A DNA stretch of 64,000 bases from Cannabis sativa (Eukaryota; Streptophyta; Magnoliopsida; Rosales; Cannabaceae): positions 62,388,211 to 62,452,210 of the forward strand of contig NC_083604.1 in the NCBI RefSeq assembly GCF_029168945.1, written 5' to 3'. How positions within the stretch are numbered: position 1 is the stretch's first letter; each line of letters starts with the position of its first letter. The notes below the pieces were generated by a model. The model made no database searches, was not told the origin of the DNA, and saw nothing but the letters and a program-made list of their open reading frames with translations. This document shows, in pieces, positions 21,419 through 33,423 of the stretch. A program made the position numbers and the translations under genes.

Positions 21419-24400
21419 ATGCTCATGATGGACTTTAAATTCCAGAAAGCATGTAAGCTGGGAATTGTTCACTCTGAAGAGCAAATAGTTCATAACTCCA
21501 TAAATCCTACTACTTCAAGCTTAGTTGAGAAGATAAGAGAAAGTGATTCCACTTTTTCAAGTTATACTTCACAACAAAATGAACTAGCAAGAACAACAAT
21601 TAACAAACGAATAAGCAGTAATGCTTTAGTCTTCGAATCATGTGTGTTAGAGAATGATAAATCCATTTGGATTCTTGATTCTGGGTCTACAAACCATGTA
21701 AGTTGTTCATTGCAATTGCTTGAGAATTGGAATTATTTGAAATCCGGAGAGTTGAAACTTAAAGTTGGTAATGGCGAAATGGTTTCGGTTAGAGCTAGAG
21801 GAAAAGCCAAACTAAAGTTTCAAAACAGAATTTTGGAATTAGACAATGTCTTATACATTCCAAATTTCAATAGAAACTTGGTTTCTGTTTCATGCTTACA
21901 ATTGCAACAATACAAATTAGATTTTTCGAATTCTGGTTCTACCATTTCTCGAAATGACATTCAGATTTGTGTTGCATCCATGGAACAGGGGCTTTATGTT
22001 CTTAGACCAGAAACACCATTTGCCCTACATAACGAACTTTTTAAAGTAGCTAAACCTAGAAACCACAAAAAGCAAAAGATCGATGATAATAATGAAACAT
22101 ATCTATGGCATTTACGTTTAGGTCATATAGGCTTTGATAGACTCAATAGGCTAACCAAAGACGGTCCATTGAAAAATGTCGTCTTAGGTGAATTGCCAGT
22201 ATGCGAGTCCTGCTTGGAAGGAAAAATGACTAAACGTTCTGTCTCTGCAAAGGGAGAGCATGCCAAAATCCCTCTAGGGTTAGTGCATTCAGATGTCTAC
22301 AGACCTTTGAATGTCAAAGCCCGAGGTGGTTATGAGTACTTTGTCACTTTCATTGACGATTACTCTAGATATGGACATATTTACCTTATGCATAAGAAAT
22401 CTGAAACATTTGCAAAGTTTCAAGAATTTCATGCTTTGGCCCAAAACCAATTAGGTAAATCATTAAAGATCTTGCGAACTGATAGGGGTGGAGAATATAT
22501 GGATATGCAGTTCAAAGATCATTTAATTGAACTTGGAATTGAATCCCAATTAACCGCCCCTAGCACTCCACAGCAAAATGGAGTTGCAGAAAGACGGAAT
22601 CGCACGCTTTTGGAAATGGTTAGGTCTATGCTTAGTTTTTCAACTCTACCTACGTCCTTCTGGGGATATGCAATTCAGATGGCAACCGACGTTTTAAATG
22701 TTATTCCATCTAAATCAATCCCTAAGACACCTTTAGAACTTTGGAATGGTCGTACACCTAGTTTACGCCATTACAGAATCTGGGGGTGCCCTGCTCATGT
22801 CTTAAAAAAGAAAGACGGAAAACTTGAGTCACGAACTGAAGTTTGCATGTTTGTCGGTAACTCTAAAGAGACTATGGGTGGACCTATTTTATAGTCGCAA
22901 GGATGATAAAGTGTTTGTTTCTACAAATGCCACTTTCCTTGAAGATGACTATATTAAGAATTTCAAATCACAAAGTAAAGTAGTGTTGGAGGAAATGCTT
23001 TCAGATATAAGTCCTTCCAATGTTCCGTTCCCTTCCACACGTGAAGAGGACAATCCCACTCCCTCAGTTGAACAAACTGAGAAATCTACTACTAAAGTTT
23101 CTGTTCAGAAGACAACCGTACCTGCTTGGATGGTGAAATCAATAGGGTCGTACGTGACGGTATTGATGACGATCCATTAACCTATAAACAGGCAATGGCT
23201 AGTCCGCAATGGAAACGATGGTCAGCCGGCATGGATTCAGAAATGGATTCCATGAAAAAGAACAAAGTCTGGGAATATGTAGACGCACCTGACGACTATC
23301 ATCCGATAGGATGCAAGTGGGTTTACAAGAAGAAAAGAGGAGCTGGAGGCGAAGTCGAAACTTTTAAAGCTAGACTTGTAGCCAAGGGTTATACCCAAAG
23401 AGAAGGCGTGGACTATGAGGAAACTTTTAGTCCTGTTGCCATGCTCAAATCCATCCGAATTCTTCTCTCCATAGCTGCTGCTTTCGATTATGAAATCTGG
23501 CAAATGGATGTCAAGACTGCCTTCCTTAATGGGGTACTTGAAGAAACCATCTATATGGAGCAACCAGAAGGTTATGTTCTTCCTGGGCAGGAAAAGAAAG
23601 TTTGCAAGTTAAACAGGTCTATCTATGGACTTAAGCAAGCTTCTCGCTCATGGAACAAAAGGTTTGATGAAATCATCAAGACCTACGGCTTTCTTCAGAA
23701 TGAAGATGAACCTTGTGTTTACCAACTCAAGGAAGACCAAATAGTAGTATTCCTGGTCCTTTATGTTGATGACATTTTGATCATTGGAAACAATGTCAAG
23801 AAAATGACTCACATCAAGGAATGGCTCAACACTCAATTCGATATGAAAGATTTGGGTGAAGCAGCCTATGTTCTTGGTATTCAGATTATCAGAAACTGGA
23901 AGAACAAATCTCTTGCTCTCTCTCAAACAACCTACATAGACAAAGTCTTAGAGAGATTCTCCATGAACAACACCAATGGGGCAAACATGCCTTCTAGATA
24001 TGGTATTCGTCTATCTAAGGAACAGTCACCGACTGATCCTGAAGAGATAGAGGACATGGCGAGAATTCCCTATGCCTCTGCAGTTGGAAGTCTAATGTAT
24101 GCAATGTTATGCACTAGACCTGACATCTGTTATGCTGTTGGAATCGTGAGCAGGTATCAGTCTAATCCAGGACAAGAACATTGGAATGCAGTTAAGTATA
24201 TTCTGAAATACTTAAAGAGTACAAGGAATCTTGTGTTAGTCTACAAGGGTGGTGCTTTAAATCCCATAAGCTATACTGATTCAGATTTCCAGGCAAGTCT
24301 TGAAGACAAGAAATCTACATCTGGGATTGTGTTTACTCTTGGGGGTGGAGCAGTGGTTTGGAGAAGTCTTAAACAAACCGCGATATCAGACTCAACTATG

Positions 24401-24739
24401 GAAGTTGAATACATAGCAGCAGCCGAAGCTGCTAAAGAACTTGTCTGGCTAAGAAAGTTCTTCACCAGCATAGGAGTTGTTCCTGGAATGGAAAAGCCTC
24501 TGGTACTACTCTGTGATAACAATGGAGCAATAGCAAACAGTAAAGAACCTCGAAGCCACAAGAGAAGCAAACACATTGAAAGGAAGTATCACATTATCAG
24601 AGAATACGTGGCAAGAGGGGATGTACTAGTTGAGAAAGTTGACACAGAGGACAACCTAGCTGATCCATTTACCAAAGTCTTGGCCGTGACAGCCTTTGAA
24701 AAGCACCGTCAGAATTTAGGATTAATTGATATGTACTAA
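21419..24739 (+). pseudogene. Copia A1 gag-pol (protease, integrase, RT, RNase H), nearly intact
   Basis: The first frame (21419-22894) has a gag remnant without a zinc knuckle. It then holds protease ILDSGSTNHVS (Asp 87), integrase zinc domain HLRLGHIGFDRL...CESC, and a D,D(35)E core with Asp 292, Asp 355 (RTDRGGEY) and Glu 391 (VAERRN). The second frame (23126-24739) has RT with QMDVKTAFLNG (Asp 128) and LYVDDILIIG (Asp 215, 216), and RNase H with YTDSDF, DSTMEVEYIAA, LLCDNNGAIA and SKHIERKYHIIRE. It ends in DPFTKVL. One extra base near 22882 and a 40-bp deletion near 23124 (relative to copia A2) put the linker 22890-23130 in another frame. Catalytic residues look intact, but the polyprotein cannot be read through. 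Confidence 0.92.
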
Positions 24740-24756
24740 TTAGTTTTATATTCGTG

Positions 24757-24768
24757 CAAGTGGGAGTT
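24757..24768 (+). promoter_or_regulatory. Polypurine tract of copia A1
   Basis: AAGTGGGAGT lies directly before the 3' LTR. The same tract precedes every 3' LTR of this family in the window. Confidence 0.85.
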
Positions 24769-26656
24769 TGTTAGGTTTTATGCCCTAAATAAAACTCCAT
24801 TTCAATGTAATCTATTTTATTCAACATCAATAAAGAAACAGAAGTATTTTTCATTCATTTGTGTATGTTTTGGTTCACTTTATCAATTGCTTGTCTATTT
24901 GATTTATAAATTCATCTTAAACCCTTTTCACATACTTGATCATGTTTATTGTGCTGTCATCACATTGGAAAGTAAACATGACTATGTGAATAAAGTTTCC
25001 TAGATTTATCAGACACAGGGTTTTACTGATATGATAATCTACAACAAGAGTTTACTTGTATTTGGAGAAATACTATGTTCTTTCCAGAACATTGGTTAAA
25101 GTAAAGCTCAGATTGGATGCATGGAGTATGCATCGGAAGGGACCGATATTGAACTTTGACTTAGATTTAATTAAACTTACCGTAAAATCTATTCAAGTCA
25201 ATATCGCCAAGTTGATCCTAGATCAAATGATCTTAATCCTGTTATGTTTAGGCTCAATCTTGAAAGGCTATTCGTGTTCTTTGATTTGTTAGTTAAGCCT
25301 ACTTTTAGGTCAGGGTGATACGTACATTTTGGGAACACGGTAGTGCAATTGAGTGGGAGCGCTAGCATAAACATGGAATCTATAGCTTCTATCTGACGAA
25401 TAGTAAGCCAAGGATGATCTCCTTCGAGCTTGACCAAACGAAAATAAATGGTGGAGATCTCATTTCACATAAGCTGAAATATCATTTATACGGGGTCAAG
25501 TGTTTTAAGGATAAAATACATAGTAGGGTGTTACGGTAATCTAATCCCTTTACTGTGTAGATCATTCATATAGAGGATCAGTGATCAAATTAGGACTATA
25601 ACAATGGATAACTAATGATGTGTCTATATGGTGGAACATATAGAGCATTCTATATACTGAGAGTGCAATTCTAAGTTCTATGCGTGGATTCAACGAAGAA
25701 TTAATAAGTTAGTGAATTTTAGTGCTAAATTCTTGATCTACTTATTGGAAGCTCGGTTATATAGACCCATGGTCCCCCCACTAGTTGAGATAATATTGTT
25801 TGTAAGACTCATGTAATTGGTTTTGATTAATCAATTATAATTCACAAATTAGACTATGTCTATTTGTGAAATTTTCACTAAGTAAGGGCGAAATTGTAAA
25901 GAAAGAGTTAATAGGGGCATATTTGTTAATTATGATACTTTGTATGGTTCAATTAATAAATATGATAAATGACAATATTATTTAATAATTATTTATAGTT
26001 ATTAAATAGTTAGAATTGGCATTTAAATGGTTGAATTAGGAAATTGGCATTTTTGAGAAAATCAGATACAAAAGGTGTTAAAATTGCAAAATTGCAAAAA
26101 GCAAGGCCCAATCCACTAAGCCATGGCCGGCCACCTTTGTAAGCTTTTTAAGTTGATATTTTCATTATTTTAATGACAAATAATTCAAACCTAACCCTAG
26201 TGGAATGCTATAAATAGATAGTGAAGGCTTCAGGAAAAACACACTTCACATCAGAAAAACCTGAGCCTCCTCTCTCTTCTCTAGCCGCCACTCTCTCTCT
26301 CTCTTCTTCCTTCATATTTCAAACCTACCTTAGTGATTAGAGTAGTGCCCACACACAGCAAGCAATACCTCAATCATAGTGAGGAAGATCGCGAAGAAAG
26401 ATCATCAGCAAAGGAGATTCAGCATCAAGGATTCAGAGAAAGAGATCCAGGTTCAGATCTTGATAATACTCTGCTACAGAAAGGATTCAAGGGTTAGAGA
26501 TCTGAACGGAAGGAGTCATTTAATTCCGCTGCACCCAATGTAAGGTTTCTTAAACTTTATATGTGTTTAATTTATCGTTTTAGAAAGTTCTTATTTAGGA
26601 TGTTAATAAACATACTTGTGAGTAGATCTAAGATCCTGGTAAAATAATTTCCAACA
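24769..26656 (+). repeat. 3' LTR of copia A1 (1,888 bp)
   Basis: Near-identical to 16466-18352. TATA box at 26209-26216; ends CCAACA followed by the TSD ATTAA. Confidence 0.95.
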
Positions 26657-27119
26657 ATTAAAGACATACAAAATAGTTCCAGACAAAGGTGATTATTCAA
26701 AGTATTTTTTAAGTTTGCATATGGCAGATTGTACACTGGTGGCATATAACAGGGTAGAATTGAATTGCTCGCGGATTAAAACTAAACGTATATTATAACT
26801 GCTTAGGATATACATAGTAGATTAATAACTACTTAAGCATATCAAATGAAAAATAGGAACAATGGGAATGCTTCCTAAAGTATCAATAAGTTGGATCAGA
26901 ATATAAATGTTTAGATTGTGAAATAAAACGCAATAAATAGACATATTCAATTCAAACATAAGATTCGAGGCATTTAAAGTAAAGACAAACGCATGAAAAA
27001 GCAAAGTTGGCCATTCTGCTATGCAAAATTCCTTACAAAAGATAATGCCACTAAGGGCAACCATTATCTTTGCCAAAGGGCCATTTTCTTAAATAAATAA
27101 AAATAAAAAAATAAAAAAG

Positions 27120-29549
27120 ACCAGGCCTACATAGTAGGGGATTTAATTGACTCTTCTTGATCTTCCTCAACCTCGTCTGCATCTCCAGCCTCCTCCTTCT
27201 TGGTCTTCTCGTAGATTACAAGCATCTTTTCAGCTCCTTTGCCCAGAAAGAGGAAATCCATCTCAAGATTGGTTAACTAGGCTTAATAGATGGACCGTCT
27301 GACAATTCTATTGACCCTATTTTTGGTGTCAGCCTTGGCCTCCTTAAGCTTTCTATCAGCCTCAGCCTGGATAGCCTTGTTAGCATCCTCGAGCTCTTTT
27401 ATTTTATTCTGGTCAGCCCTTCATTGCTTCTCATCTTCCTTCTTTACTCGAGAGAGCTCAGACTCTAAGTCATTCCACTTCTTGGCCATGGCATCACGAT
27501 GCTCTTTGGTCTGGCAAAGCTCTGTCTCGAGCATCTCAACTCGTTGAAGCCCCCTAGGTTGAGCGGCAAAGGACAAAAGAGATGCTTGCGAGGAATGAAA
27601 CCAGAAAGTAAGAGAGTATAAAAACAATGGGATTGAAAGAAAATAGGACAGAAAAAAGACTAACATGCTGCATAAGATCGTAACTTCTCTGCACCAAGTT
27701 TTCTAAACCTCCTTTATTGAGTAATTCCCAGTCGCTGGACTCAAAGGATTGGTAGTGCCGCCAATTGTTTGTAGTTTGTAACGAGCAGAGTTGTGAGCCT
27801 TCTGTACCAGCTTCAATGGGCAACGGGTAGGAGGGCTCAAGAAAGACCATTTTTGGGCGAGAACCAGAGAATTTCACCTGGTGTACAGACCCAAGGGGCT
27901 GTTCACTGGCGCTCGCCACGGTAGGTGTAGCCTTTTCTAGAGATTATGCAGGCTCGATGGTGAGTTGGTTTGAAGATCGCTTCTAGTTTGTAGTTGTCTT
28001 TGTCTTTTGGGTTCTTTGGTAGAACCTGAGGCTTCATTTGCCTGGGCTACATGTTTTTTAGATCTTTTATTTACAAGGTTGGGGCTGTTGAGCATGTCTT
28101 CCAAATCGAGATCCATATCTGCGAGGTAAAAGAGATACATCAACACTTGCTCAAAAATAGATAATAAAAAGATAGAAAATAAACTCCCACTTAAAGGAAG
28201 TTACCATAATTATCAGAAGATGACGAGGAAGAACTATGATAATTAGTAAACTCCCTAGACCCGATGATTAAATATATATCATGAGGGTTTATTAGAGACA
28301 AATTCCAATCTGAATCCAGATGACTCGCCCTATCCAAGTTGGTGCCATATTGCTCTGCAATTCCGAAGTACGAACTAGTGCAACTAAGTTGTACGTGAAA
28401 CCTAGGATACCAACTATCAAACCTATGTGTTATGCGATCTATGCAGAAATTATCTCAAGTATAGAAGTTATATTGACTATCCTGAAGGGTTACAAGCAAG
28501 GTACGTTCTGTTCTAAGTGCGGTAGGTGACCATCCACATTGATCACCTCAGGATGCTTCTTCTTTAGCTACCCAAGGGGTTACTTTCTTGAGATAGTGAA
28601 CGCGAGCAACGTAATCCTAGCTTTCCTAAGCGGTTGAGACTGGGACCTTCTCCCATGAAGAGTATTTCAGAACCTTATAGTCACAGGTGAACTGGTCTGA
28701 GCAAAGGAGGTTGTCAGTCCTCAGATTGGCCTCATTTAATAGGAAATATGTTGACCGCGATCCGAAAGGAAGACCCAACAAGATTTTATGACGCTCAGCC
28801 ATCTCGAGGGTGGGGATTGGTCTTTTGGTAACTGTTGTCAACACAATAAATGTAATAAGTAAGTGACCTCAATTTAATAAATATAAAACGAACTCAAAAC
28901 CAAGTTTTTGAGACAGAAATTTCTTACGTACAATGCGAAACACAGTGGTGTTGATAAGGGAAAGACCAGTAGTCCAGAAAAAATCATCCTTGAACTCGGT
29001 CATGTTTGGTAACCTCGCAATGATCCTGTGATCATTTGTGTGGGTACAAAGGTAATAAAAACCTCCTGAACCTCGCTTCCTTGCGGGAACATCTTTGACG
29101 GATTAAAAATAAACTATCTCGAGGGGAGTGGGACACTCCCAGCCTAAAATATGGTATAAAACTTTTACGCCTGGTAGAATTCTGTAAGAACTTGGAATAT
29201 ATTGAAAAGGGGCAATTCTAAGATAATTACAGAATTCTTTGTAGTACCCTTTCGATGGGAGAACTGCTTCAACCTTGATGTGCTCGAGGCTCCAAGTGCC
29301 TATTCCAAACGAGCCACTACAACTGGCGCCACCACACTCTTCGTGAATTACTCGATTTGGTTGAAAGCAGCTGAATTCTCCAGGAGCATTGGATCTGATG
29401 CGGCATCCTCACCCTTGCTTGATGCTGCAAGTCTTTAATACACCACCAACATAGTCTCCAATGGCCCTTACCTTGGATTCAATAAGCTCGACCTCAAAAG
29501 TGACATTAGGATCCTAGGGGGTCTTTTATCTACGAGTCTTGGTGGACAT
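27120..29549 (-). pseudogene. Antisense spliced ORF of the Tat element (Transposase_28-like)
   Basis: Minus strand, likely Met at 29547-29549 (MSTKTR). The first exon carries YYKEFCNYLRIAPFQYIPSS, then YRILPGVKVLYHILGWECP and ARKRGSGGFYYLCTHTNDHR. This resembles the 'putative gypsy type transposon' family (Transposase_28) found antisense in Tat elements. GT-AG introns fit at 28832-28927, 28119-28204 and 27554-27664. After them come a Lys/Arg-rich, acidic low-complexity part (MDLDLEDMLNSPN), VKFSGSRPKMVFLEPSYPLP, and a coiled coil (MLETELCQTKEHRDAMAKKW). Several stops (for example in the first 30 codons and near 28620) make this copy inactive. Its function is unknown in all relatives I can recall. 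Confidence 0.65.
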
Positions 29550-30570
29550 AATTTCAAAATCTAGGTCACCTGATGAAAAAGCAACAGTGACTTGAGGAAA
29601 AAACAAGGGTCTCTCGCTCAAGGAATAGAAGATAAAATTTAAGGTTCAGGGCAAGCTGCATCTCACAAATAGTGACGTTTACCCTCAGTTATCTCTTGTA
29701 AAAATTGCCTATAGTGATTGGAAATTTCATCATGATTGGTCTTTATTAAATGGTCCCTATTTTTGCCATCATTCATCTCAAGTTTGGATTTAGATTTTTG
29801 GATTTTGGGTTTGAATGGAAGAGCTAATTCATTAGGACATTCTATTTCTAGAAAATCAGGAGTTGAAATTTCAAAACCAGATTGGGACATATTGACAAAG
29901 AAGAAAAATCCTTATTTCTTGAGGAAATTAATTCAATATAAACCAGAAACCAAGGAATATAATAAAGCTATAATTTTTCCTTAAAACCCTATAAATTACC
30001 CAGAAACTAAATCGGAAAATGCCTAAACCAAACACAATGAATGAAGGTAAAATTGAAAGCAAAATAAGATTACGAACTCTGAAAAAAGGAATAGCAGAAA
30101 CAGAGAAATAAACTAATTACTGTTTTGGCAAAAGTTTCTAGGAAATGAAGAACTCGTCGAGTAAGAATTTGATGACTGAAGTGATGAGTTCTGAGATTCT
30201 CTGAGATTGAGGACGAAATCTGATGAAACACGCAGAAAATAGGTCAAGGATAATGAGGGCATGCAAATATGGAAGAAGAAAAGTAATCGGAACAATTTTT
30301 TGTAGAAAATTTGAAGGTTTGGAAGGCAAAAATGGTGAAATGAGTATCCGTTCTCAAATTTATACCCGAGGAGTGATCACCGTTAGATTAAAAGAATTAA
30401 AATCTAACGGATGGGAACAAGGAAGAATTAGAAAAGATGGACATTTAATGCTAATGATGTGCCTCGAAATCATGAACTGCAAAAACTCAAAGCATGCAAT
30501 TTTTCAAACTGGGATTAAGACAAAAATACCCTTGTAATCATTTAAAAAGCACTTTTTATTATAAAAGAAC
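29550..30570. other. Tat 3' non-coding region
   Basis: Probably the promoter side of the antisense ORF. A frame starting MSQSGFEISTPDFLEIECPN on the minus strand (about 29663-29890) may be an upstream exon. No domain was recognised. Confidence 0.4.
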
Positions 30571-30571
30571 T

Positions 30572-30585
30572 TTTTAAGGGGCAAT
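30572..30585 (+). promoter_or_regulatory. Polypurine tract of the Tat element
   Basis: TTTTTAAGGGGCAAT directly before TGTTATACC, the inferred LTR start. Confidence 0.6.
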
Positions 30586-31060
30586 TGTTATACCTGAAAT
30601 TTGCCTACACTTTAGAAAGTGACACGTGTCTTGCAGTGGAATATAAACCACCTGATATAATAAAATGATATCATTTAATGCAAAAAAGAATAACTCGTTA
30701 ATAAAGGAATAATAGAAAATATTCATAACTTGCTGACTACATAGTCTTAAGCAAGATAAGGATAAAAAGCTAATGAAACTTATATCGACGAGACACACAC
30801 ATACCTTGGAGTACATTTATTCAAAGTAAAGTGAATGTGGTCATACAAAGCAACCTCAAGTCAGGATTAGCGAGACAGCCACCTCGCGATTCTAACTAAA
30901 GAAACTTGACGAGGCGAACCATCAGTTAACACTTAGCGTGTTTTCCACATTATGATAGACAAGGATAAAAACTCAGGGTTTGATTATTATTTATTATTTC
31001 TGTGATATATTTATTACGTAAAGGCTTAATATTTTTAGTTAACAAAAATCTGCGTTAACA
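30586..31060 (+). repeat. Probable 3' LTR of the Tat element (475 bp)
   Basis: Starts TGTTATACCTG after the polypurine tract and ends GCGTTAACA, giving a TGTTA...TAACA inverted end. No partner LTR lies in the window, so the end is inferred from the motif and from the switch to copia LTR sequence just after it. Confidence 0.55.
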
Positions 31061-33423
31061 TATAGAATTCGAATCTCCCTTATTTTTTTGCATAATTTCG
31101 AGCCTCATAGTGAAAGAGTACATGCCTACCCATAGTAAGTCAATTACTCAATCATAGTGTGTAAGACTGTGAAGAATCTAACACCTGAAGGAGAATCGGG
31201 TCAGATCTTGATAATACTCTGCAAAAGAAAGGAGAAAGGGTTAGAGATCTGAGTGGAAGGAGTCATATTATTCTGCTGCAGTCAATGTAAGGTTTCTTAA
31301 CTTTATGTGTATTTAAATTCTATTGTTTTAGATAACTCATTTTTAGGATGTTAAAAACTATACATGGTAGTAAATCTAAATCTTGGTAAAATAATCCCAA
31401 CAACTGGCCTTAGAGCCATAGTAATGATTTACTTTCATGAAATATAGATTTAAAACAATGATTGTGATGCTCTGGATGTGTTCATGTTGGTTGATGTGCT
31501 TATTTGATGAATGTATGTAAATTATGATTTTTTTAAAAAAATATTTTTAGTTTCGTTCTAAAAGTATTTTTTTGGAAATTAGATACAAAAAAATTTAATA
31601 AATTTAGACTTTTACAGTGCTTAATTTGGATTTTTATTGAATTAGTTATGATATAATGAAATTTGAATGAAAATAATTCAACCTGACACATGCCCTACGT
31701 GCGCGGATGCTTGGGGGCACCTCGGTCATGACCGAGCTTCAGACAGCACATGACCGAGGTTACTCAGACAAGGTTTTATCTGAAGCATACAGGTGCTGAG
31801 TTCCCTCGGTCAAGTACCCTGCCAGCAGCTTATTTTCACGCCATTTTCTCCCTGTGCCAATTTTTGTTTTTGTGATATTTTGAGTTTCAAAAATCATTTT
31901 TCAATGAAAAAAAATAATCAAATTTTGGTAAAATTTTGTGTAGAATGTAAATTTTCAAATAAAAATCTAATTATCAGAATAAAGATAATTTTTAATTAAT
32001 TAAAAGTAGTTTTAGATATTAGTAGCCTTTGAATTTAAAAATTTGATTTTTTCACAAACTTGCCTTTATGGTTGTTTTTTGAAATTTGATTATTTTTTTA
32101 TTTGTTTTATTAATTTAAATTATAAGATCATATATTACTTATTTTATTTATAAAATTTGAAATGATGTTATTATGACATTTAAATATTAATAAAACTTAA
32201 AGATAATCTAATTAGAATTTCAAATTGCTAACCATATCAGATTTTTAAAAATTTGTTTTTTTTAAAATATATTTTATTAATTTAAATGGTAAGATTAGAA
32301 AAATATTTGTTTTGATATTTTATCTTATTAGATATTTATTTTAATTAAAAAATTTATATATTTTGTCAAAATAAAATAAAATCTTGAAAAGTTGTTAATT
32401 TTGGTTTGAATAGATATTTTAAGGTTTTCTAACCATAAAATTTTAAAACTTAGGATATTTTATTTATTAATTTTAATTAAAACTGATAATATCCTAATCA
32501 TAAAAATATCCTATTTTCAAATTGTCTATTTTGTTAAATTTAATTCATTAAATTATAAGATGGATAAATACTATTTTGGACTATGTGTTTTACAAAAGTT
32601 ACCGATTGGACCCTCTATTTTGTTAAATAATAAAATAAACCCTGTATTTTCAAAAATGATAAAAATAAGACTCTGAGCTTAATTTTTGACAACTTTTTTT
32701 TTTAATATAAAAAACTTAAAGACAATTCCTAACACGAACAAATATAGAAAATATAAAAAAATTTGTCATAACACCTTTAAATCAGATTATTATTAAATTT
32801 TATTTTGACAAAAAATTAGTTCAGGGTCTTATTTGTATCATTTTAGAAAATACAGTGTCTATTTTATCATTTAACAAAACAGATGGTCCAATTGGTAACT
32901 TTTACAAAACACAGGGTCCAAAACGGTATTTAGCCTTATAAGATTTGAAATATAATATCACAAATATCTCAATTTTTAAATTAAGATATTATATTATATT
33001 ATCTTATTAGATATTTAATTGATTTAAATTATTTAAATAAAGAGAATATTTGAAAATTATTTAGATATTTGAATTTAAGATATTTTAGGGTTTGTTAGAT
33101 TTTAAATATTTTTCAAATATTTTCTAACAACCTAAATTTAAATTCTAATTAAGATATTTTTATAAATAGAAAAAATTTATTTAGAAAAAATATCTTAACC
33201 TACTTTCTAAATATTTGTTACATATTTTGTTTGTTTATTAAAATTATTTATTCAAAAACTTTTTTAACTAATCTATTATTTATTTGATCTAAATAGTTAT
33301 GATTAACTTGTTGACAGATTCAATGAACTGATTTTAATCATAGTCCAATTGTCAATAGATCATATAAATAATTTGTAACGGGTAAATTTTGTAACTTCTT
33401 TCATCTGTGATAAACCTAGTAAC
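31061..33423 (+). mobile_element. Remnant of a related copia: LTR 3' end, primer site and leader
   Basis: About 31076-31402 matches the last part of the family LTR (CTCAATCATAGTG, TTAGAGATCTGA, ends CCCAACA). It is followed by a primer-site variant TGGCCTTAGAGCCATAG and an AT-rich leader up to 33423. The left LTR part is missing at the Tat border. The leader is cut at CCTAGTAAC by the next insertion; the matching intact leaders continue ATGATAGG. Confidence 0.8.
32562..32935. mobile_element. Mutator-type MITE, 374 bp, TSD TTATAAGAT
   Basis: Long terminal inverted repeats of roughly 120 bp start GGATAAATAC and end GTATTTAGCC. Internal blocks GTTTTACAAAAGTTACC and TTTTGTTAAAT are mirrored at the other side. 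The perfect 9-bp duplication TTATAAGAT (32553-32561 and 32936-32944) is the size made by Mutator-like transposases. No coding capacity. Confidence 0.88.

Larger units (their letters stand above)
16466..26656 (+). mobile_element. Complete Ty1-copia retrotransposon (copy A1), 10.2 kb, inserted in the Tat element
   Basis: Two near-identical LTRs (16466-18352, 24769-26656) start TGTTAGG and end CCAACA. Primer site, polypurine tract and pol order are all present. The 5-bp target duplication ATTAA (16461-16465 and 26657-26661) is perfect, so the insertion borders are exact. The roughly 3-kb leader between primer site and gag is unusually long. Pol order is protease, integrase, RT, RNase H, which defines copia. 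I do not assign a lineage. Confidence 0.95.
10230..31060 (+). mobile_element. Ty3-gypsy Tat-type retrotransposon, decayed, split by a copia insertion
   Basis: Left part 10230-16465 carries gag and pol. The right part 26657-31060 carries an antisense ORF, polypurine tract and one LTR. A copia element with TSD ATTAA (16466-26656) separates them. The domain order gag, protease, RT, RNase H, a second archaeal-like RNase H, integrase, then a long 3' region with an antisense gene is characteristic of the Tat lineage (known also from Grande, Ogre and Retand relatives). Every domain is interrupted by stops or frameshifts. No 5' LTR matching the 3' LTR was found to the left, so the left end is missing or rearranged. 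Confidence 0.82.

Noticed and set aside
23237..24576. Minus-strand open frames under the copia RT and RNase H
   Set aside because: Antisense shadows of the plus-strand pol; the same frames appear under copia A2 at 57833-58111 and 58580-58762.
15054..25437. Small open frames inside LTRs, about 60-85 residues on either strand (for example 16753-16989, 16895-17134, 25056-25292)
   Set aside because: They recur at the same place in every LTR copy, show no domain, and lie on both strands of the same DNA; conservation is explained by LTR identity.
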